64,000 bases of DNA. It comes from an uncultured Oscillospiraceae bacterium (lineage in GTDB: Bacteria; Bacillota; Clostridia; Oscillospirales; Acutalibacteraceae). Location of the stretch: contig URPR01000006.1 in NCBI GenBank assembly GCA_900549775.1, forward strand, positions 6,563-70,562, written 5' to 3'. Numbering within the stretch: the first letter of the stretch is position 1; each line of letters opens with the position of its first letter. A program made the position numbers and the translations under genes. Of this stretch, positions 60,023 to 64,000 are shown one piece after another. The notes under the pieces were generated by a model. That model saw only the letters and a program-made list of their open reading frames with translations. It searched no databases and was not told where the DNA came from.

Positions 60023-61549
60023 TTAACACTTAACTCTTTTAAAAAACCAGCCTATCTCCTCCCTTTTTACACATTCAGTAAACAGTAAAACTGTTAAATA
60101 TATTATTAGCGAAAAGGCTACTTCTAAGATTAAAACTAGTATTCCTGAGTTTAAACTTAACAGTGCCATTAAGATTTTTACAAACAGCCCCGAAAACGTT
60201 ATGCTCAAAAGAGGTTTTATAAGCCAATTTGAAAAGTCAAATTTAACTTGAGTAACTTTTAACAGCCGCTTTATGCTCAGTAAAGAGTTTAAAATCGTAC
60301 TCACAAACATCATTATCAAAATTCCCCTTATACCTAAAATTGGTGCTAATATAGATATCAAAACCACCCGAATAGCTGAATCTAGTATATTGTAAGACAA
60401 ATAACTGAGCTGCTCATTTAAGCCTTTTAACATGCCGTCTACAACTTTATCAAGGTACATTAGTAAAACAAGAGGCGACAAAATCTTTATGTACATTCCG
60501 CTTTCATCACTGGAATAAATAACTCTACCGAATTCGCTTGAGAAGAAATAAAATATTCCCATAACCGCAACTGAAAATATACTCGTGATTTTTAATACTT
60601 CTGTCGCTATACATCTTATGCCTGCCTTGTGCCCAATCGCGTAAGCTTCAGACATTTCGGGAATTAACAACATAGAAAAAGATAGTAAAAATAAATTCGG
60701 AAAGCTTATAACCGGCAAAACCATACCCATTATTACACCATAACTGGAGAGCGCCTTTTGGCTCGATGCTCCATATTTTTTAAGCCCTGAAGGTATAAGT
60801 ACATTCTCCACAGTACTAAGTCCCGCCCTTAAAGACGCACTTGCCGTTAAAGGAAAAAATATCTTAATTATACTACTTATAAAACGAAATTCTTTATTTT
60901 CGCCTTTGCTATATTTTTTTACATCAAGTTCATAAAGTGCGTAAGAATAAACGCAAGACAAAATTTCTGAAACTGTAGTACCTATGACAATCGCGCACAG
61001 TGCATACTCTATGCCTTTTGGCGCTAAAGTCCCTATTAACATCATGAATATAACAATTTCTAAGATTTGTTCAAAAAGCTGTTCACCGGACGTATAAGCC
61101 ACTTTTCTTACCGCATAAAAATACCCTCTATATGTTGAAGATATAGCTATAAACGGAAGCGCAGGGGCTAAAATTTTAAGTGAAAGTATGACCCTGGTAT
61201 CTTTTAAGATTTCTTTTCCGATAAAATTTGAAAATATGTAAAGTACAACTCCACAGGCAAGGCCTATAACAGTGCCGAAAAGTAAGCACTTTTTAGTTAG
61301 CCTGTTTATTTTGTTGTACTCTTTTTTGGCTATAAAATCTGTAACCAACCTCGTGACAGTTAAGCTTATGCCTGAAGTAGAAAAAGTTGCTGCAAAAAAG
61401 TAAATTGAACTTATTAATTGATAAAGCCCGATAGCTTCTGCCCCAACTTTATTTGACATATATATTCTAAACAAAATTCCGATTGACATATTTACAAACG
61501 ACGCAGCTGTCAATACGCACGCGTTTTTTATAAATATCTTTACCTTCAT
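60023..61549 (-). CDS. MOP-superfamily flippase, SpoVB/polysaccharide transporter type
   Basis: A 508-residue integral membrane protein with about 12-14 hydrophobic helices and the N-terminal signature ILFRIYMSNKVGAEAIGLYQL of the SpoVB/MurJ-like polysaccharide flippases. Such proteins move lipid-linked saccharides across the membrane; SpoVB acts in spore cortex synthesis. The individual substrate cannot be read from sequence. ATG 61549 follows GAGGGTGGTG. It lies 70 nt upstream of the beta-helix gene on the same strand. Confidence 0.83.
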   Translation of the reverse strand: MKVKIFIKNACVLTAASFVNMSIGILFRIYMSNKVGAEAIGLYQLISSIYFFAATFSTSGISLTVTRLVTDFIAKKEYNKINRLTKKCLLFGTVIGLACGVVLYIFSNFIGKEILKDTRVILSLKILAPALPFIAISSTYRGYFYAVRKVAYTSGEQLFEQILEIVIFMMLIGTLAPKGIEYALCAIVIGTTVSEILSCVYSYALYELDVKKYSKGENKEFRFISSIIKIFFPLTASASLRAGLSTVENVLIPSGLKKYGASSQKALSSYGVIMGMVLPVISFPNLFLLSFSMLLIPEMSEAYAIGHKAGIRCIATEVLKITSIFSVAVMGIFYFFSSEFGRVIYSSDESGMYIKILSPLVLLMYLDKVVDGMLKGLNEQLSYLSYNILDSAIRVVLISILAPILGIRGILIMMFVSTILNSLLSIKRLLKVTQVKFDFSNWLIKPLLSITFSGLFVKILMALLSLNSGILVLILEVAFSLIIYLTVLLFTECVKREEIGWFFKRVKC

Positions 61550-61665
61550 AATAATTTCACCACCCTCACCTTTAAAATATACTTTAAAAGTGGGGAAATT
61601 ATGTACTAGATAAAATTTGTTATATATGCTAAAATAAAATTAAAATAATTATTTAGGAGTAAAAA

Positions 61666-62529
61666 ATGCAAGACTACATTATATTTACAGATTCCGCTGC
61701 AGGTATTCCAGAGCATATCGTTAAAGACTTTTCTATTAAAGTTATACCAATAGAACTGACTTTGGATGGCGAGCATTACGTTAAAGATACTGAAATTTCT
61801 CCAAAGGAGTTTTATAGCCAAATAAGAAAAGGAAAATTACCAAAAACGACTTGTATAAATCAAACTACCTATGTCGAATATTTTGAACCTTTCTTGAAAG
61901 CAGGAAAAGATATATTATACATATCTTTTTCCAGCGGCTTAAGTTCACTTTATAACGTTGCGTTAAACACATCCAAAATTCTTGAGCAAAAATATCCGGA
62001 CAATAAATTAGTTGTGGTAGATTCTAGGGCAGCATCGATGGGACAAGGCTTGCTGGTATATTACGCAGCTAAAGAAAAAGAAAGCGGAAAAAGCCTTGTA
62101 GAAGTCGCCGCTTGGCTAGAAGGAAACAAAAATAAAATGAATCATTGGTTTACTGTAGATGATTTGTTTCACCTTAAAAGAGGCGGTCGTGTTTCTTCCG
62201 CTGCTGCCATTGTCGGAGGAATGCTCAACATAAAGCCTGTTTTAGATATTAATTTAGAAGGTAAACTTGTCCCTATAAGTAAAATCCGTGGCCGAAAAGC
62301 TGCACTATTAGAGCTTTTTAATAAAATGGAAGAACTCTTTGAACTCGACAAAAATGAGGTAGTATACATCTCTCACGCAGACGCACCTGACGATGCACAG
62401 TGGCTGGCAGAAAAAATTAATGAAAAATTTAACATAAAAGTAGAGTTAAGTTACATAACCCCCGTCATTGGTTCGCACGTAGGAAATGGTACAGTTGCTT
62501 TATTTTTCTTTGGGAAAAATAAGTACTAA
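61666..62529 (+). CDS. DegV family protein (fatty-acid binding)
   Basis: A 287-residue DegV-fold protein. It has IIFTDSAAGIPEHI at the start, KTTCINQTTYVEYFEP, ISFSSGLSSLYN, DSRAASMGQGLLV, VDDLFHLKRGGRVS, and GSHVGNGTVALFF at the end, all family blocks. DegV/FakB proteins bind a fatty acid and present it to the kinase FakA; no FakA is present here. ATG 61666 follows TTAGGAG. Confidence 0.92.
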   Translation: MQDYIIFTDSAAGIPEHIVKDFSIKVIPIELTLDGEHYVKDTEISPKEFYSQIRKGKLPKTTCINQTTYVEYFEPFLKAGKDILYISFSSGLSSLYNVALNTSKILEQKYPDNKLVVVDSRAASMGQGLLVYYAAKEKESGKSLVEVAAWLEGNKNKMNHWFTVDDLFHLKRGGRVSSAAAIVGGMLNIKPVLDINLEGKLVPISKIRGRKAALLELFNKMEELFELDKNEVVYISHADAPDDAQWLAEKINEKFNIKVELSYITPVIGSHVGNGTVALFFFGKNKY

Positions 62530-62560
62530 ATTTTAACACAAAAGTTCAATTACTACAGGC

Positions 62561-62588
62561 TTGGCATTTATATTGCAGAATTTATAAA
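62561..62588 (+). promoter_or_regulatory. putative promoter of ispF
   Basis: TTGGCA (62561-62566) and TATAAA (62583-62588) spaced 16 nt, 23 nt before the start. Confidence 0.4.
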
Positions 62589-62611
62589 AAGTTAATTGCT
62601 GGAGGTAAACT

Positions 62612-63106
62612 ATGCGAGTTGGTCAAGGGTATGATGTTCACAGACTTTCAGAAAACAGAGACCTTATACTCGGAGGAGTAAAAATACCATTTAAATTGGG
62701 GTTGCTGGGTCATTCCGATGCTGACGTTTTAGTTCACGCCATAATTGATTCAATATTGGGCGCTGCAACTATGGGCGATATTGGAAAATTATTCCCCGAC
62801 ACTGACAAAACTTACAAGGATGCCAACAGCTTAAATTTACTCGAGATTGTATGTCAAAAAGTTTATAACAGAGGCTATTCTATTGAAAATATTGACTCTA
62901 CCATTGTGGCACAAGAGCCTAAATTAGCTTCATTTATACCTCAGATGGTTAAAAATATTGCTAAAGTTTGCTGTATTCCTATGGAAAATGTAAGTGTGAA
63001 AGCTACTACAGAAGAGCACCTTGGATTTACAGGAAACTGCCTTGGAATAAAAGCATACGCCGTATGCCTTATAAATGATGACAAATTTAAAATTTTACAG
63101 AAATGA
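62612..63106 (+). CDS. ispF: 2-C-methyl-D-erythritol 2,4-cyclodiphosphate synthase
   Basis: IspF makes the cyclodiphosphate of the MEP isoprenoid pathway. The 164-residue protein has the metal ligands Asp8 and His10 in [27 protein letters not shown] with the zinc-binding histidine, [10 protein letters not shown], and [15 protein letters not shown] 62612 follows GGAGGTAA. It is followed by tcdA 10 nt downstream. Confidence 0.96.
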   Translation: MRVGQGYDVHRLSENRDLILGGVKIPFKLGLLGHSDADVLVHAIIDSILGAATMGDIGKLFPDTDKTYKDANSLNLLEIVCQKVYNRGYSIENIDSTIVAQEPKLASFIPQMVKNIAKVCCIPMENVSVKATTEEHLGFTGNCLGIKAYAVCLINDDKFKILQK

Positions 63107-63116
63107 GATAACAACC

Positions 63117-63812
63117 TTGGACGAACAGTTTTCAAGAACAGCTCTACTTCTAAAAAAAGAAGAGATGGATAAATTAAAAAACTCACACGTAGCAATATTT
63201 GGCATAGGCGGCGTGGGTTCGTATGTCACCGAAGTTTTAGCCAGAACAGGAGTTGGCACATTTTCGTTAATAGATAAAGATATCATAGAAATTTCGAATA
63301 TCAACAGACAACTTATCGCAACATTTGACACTATCGGTAAAGATAAAGTGGAAGTCGCTAAAACGCGCATTTTAAGCATAAACCCAAATGCGACGGTATT
63401 TACATTCAAGGAATTTTATTTAAGTGGCACCGAAGTCGACATTTCTAATTTTGATTACGTTGTCGATGCCATAGACACTGTAACTGCTAAATTAAATTTA
63501 ATTGAGACCTGCAACAATTCATCAATACCCATAATAAGCTCAATGGGAATGGGCAATAAACTCGACCCGAGCAAGGTTACCATTACTGACATATTTAAAA
63601 CTTCTACCTGCAGACTGTGCCGCGTAATGAGGCAGGAACTGCGAAAAAGAAATATTAAAAATTTAAAAGTTGCCTATTCTACAGAAGAGACAGTTAAACA
63701 AAATAAAAACACAGAAAAAAACGAAAATGTAATAGGTAGTGTTGCCTTCGTTCCTGCGTGTGCCGGAATTATGATTGCGAGCGAGGTTGTAAAAGATCTG
63801 CTGATTAAATAG
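63117..63812 (+). CDS. tcdA: tRNA threonylcarbamoyladenosine dehydratase TcdA
   Basis: TcdA is the E1-like, ATP-dependent enzyme that cyclises t6A37 to ct6A. The protein has FGIGGVGSYVTEVLARTGVG with the nucleotide-binding glycines, LIDKDIIEISNINRQ, VDAIDTVTAKLNLI and GVAFVPACAG-like VAFVPACAGIMIASEVV. TTG 63117 gives the family start (DEQFSRTALLL) and lies 10 nt after ispF; an in-frame ATG at 63075 would overlap ispF without a ribosome site. The choice is moderately secure; length is 231 residues. Confidence 0.88.
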   Translation: MDEQFSRTALLLKKEEMDKLKNSHVAIFGIGGVGSYVTEVLARTGVGTFSLIDKDIIEISNINRQLIATFDTIGKDKVEVAKTRILSINPNATVFTFKEFYLSGTEVDISNFDYVVDAIDTVTAKLNLIETCNNSSIPIISSMGMGNKLDPSKVTITDIFKTSTCRLCRVMRQELRKRNIKNLKVAYSTEETVKQNKNTEKNENVIGSVAFVPACAGIMIASEVVKDLLIK

Positions 63813-63847
63813 TTTTCTTTATTATTGCTTTGTTAGAAAATCTAAAT

Positions 63848-63894
63848 AAAATCTATATTTCAAATTTAATTTTGTTTGAAGTATAGATTTTTTT
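63848..63894 (+). terminator. terminator after tcdA
   Basis: AAAATCTATATTTCAAA (63848-63864) pairs, with one T-G wobble, with TTTGAAGTATAGATTTT (63875-63891), then TTT. Confidence 0.85.
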
Positions 63895-63983
63895 AATTTG
63901 CTGTTGAAATGTTACCGTTTTTATTATAAAATCGCTTTGGAAGTTTTTTACTGACAAAATATAACATAAAAGGAGCAAATACT

Positions 63984-64000
63984 ATGAAAAATACGTTAAC
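63984..64000 (+). CDS. start of an unknown gene, cut by the window edge
   Basis: ATG 63984 follows AAAGGAG at 8 nt and is preceded by AT-rich DNA after a terminator. Only five codons are visible (M-K-N-T-L), compatible with a signal peptide but insufficient for an assignment. Confidence 0.5.

Overview
The window is a 64 kb stretch of a low-GC, anaerobic, endospore-forming Firmicute, most likely a member of the Clostridia of the Oscillospirales/Ruminococcaceae type. The evidence is the sporulation set (SpoVS next to YmdB, BofA next to DUF2508, a SpoVB-type flippase), a class III anaerobic ribonucleotide reductase, AddAB rather than RecBCD, ClpE, FtsEX with a LytM-type partner, and frequent GTG/TTG starts with strong AGGAGG-like ribosome sites. 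I cannot name a genus from the sequence alone. Gene order is mostly that of a chromosomal housekeeping core.

Layout. 1-12.0 kb: ruvA (cut by the window edge), ruvB, glmM, an rRNA-type methyltransferase, the ECF transporter module ecfA1-ecfA2-ecfT with truA, a DUF5711-like membrane protein, cvpA, pgsA and a ClpE-type unfoldase, all on the plus strand. 12.0-13.0 kb: a small double-glycine-leader peptide with a zinc ribbon and a Gly-Arg-His-Gln-Lys tRNA array. 13.3-23.1 kb: mixed and partly accessory; comF-recD2 and ymdB-spoVS on the minus strand are interspersed with lineage-specific secreted proteins, a beta-helix/glycine-rich secreted protein, a TipA-type MerR regulator with an intact MerR-style 19-bp-spacer promoter, ferritin, and a small cluster of secreted proteins with a decayed copy. 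23.2-29.9 kb: DUF1858, trmK, Nif3-like, rqcH and nrdD-nrdG. 30.0-31.4 kb: a three-gene operon of small secreted membrane-anchored cysteine-containing proteins behind a consensus promoter overlapped by a 16-bp inverted repeat. 31.4-43.3 kb: rarA, addB-addA, secG, rnr, DUF2508, bofA, nrdR. 43.3-53.3 kb: a CdaR/PucR-type regulator, ftsE-ftsX-M23 peptidase, gdhA, rmuC and the diaminopimelate genes asd-dapA-dapB. 53.4-56.3 kb: the queuosine operon queA-tgt-queH. 56.3-64 kb: tRNA-Ser, rpsT, thioredoxin, tRNA-Pro, a P-loop kinase-like gene, a left-handed beta-helix protein, a flippase, degV, ispF, tcdA and the first codons of one more gene.

Functional themes: DNA recombination and repair (RuvAB, RecD2, RarA, AddAB, RmuC), cell envelope supply and remodelling (GlmM, PgsA, DAP pathway, FtsEX-LytM, flippase), dNTP control (NrdD/NrdG plus the repressor NrdR, with two candidate NrdR boxes at the nrdD promoter), and tRNA modification (TruA, TrmK, QueA/Tgt/QueH, TcdA).

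The least explained material is (i) a loose set of seven lineage-specific exported proteins, most built as signal peptide, linker, membrane segment and cysteine-bearing tail, found as singletons or tandem clusters; (ii) two intergenic chains of perfect palindromes whose arms share their ends (25.05-25.16 kb and 54.49-54.55 kb); (iii) the double-glycine zinc-ribbon peptide; and (iv) the MerR/TipA locus, which pairs a textbook MerR operator with a hairpin-capped 5' leader and an apparent ATT start codon. No CRISPR array, insertion sequence or prophage was seen.
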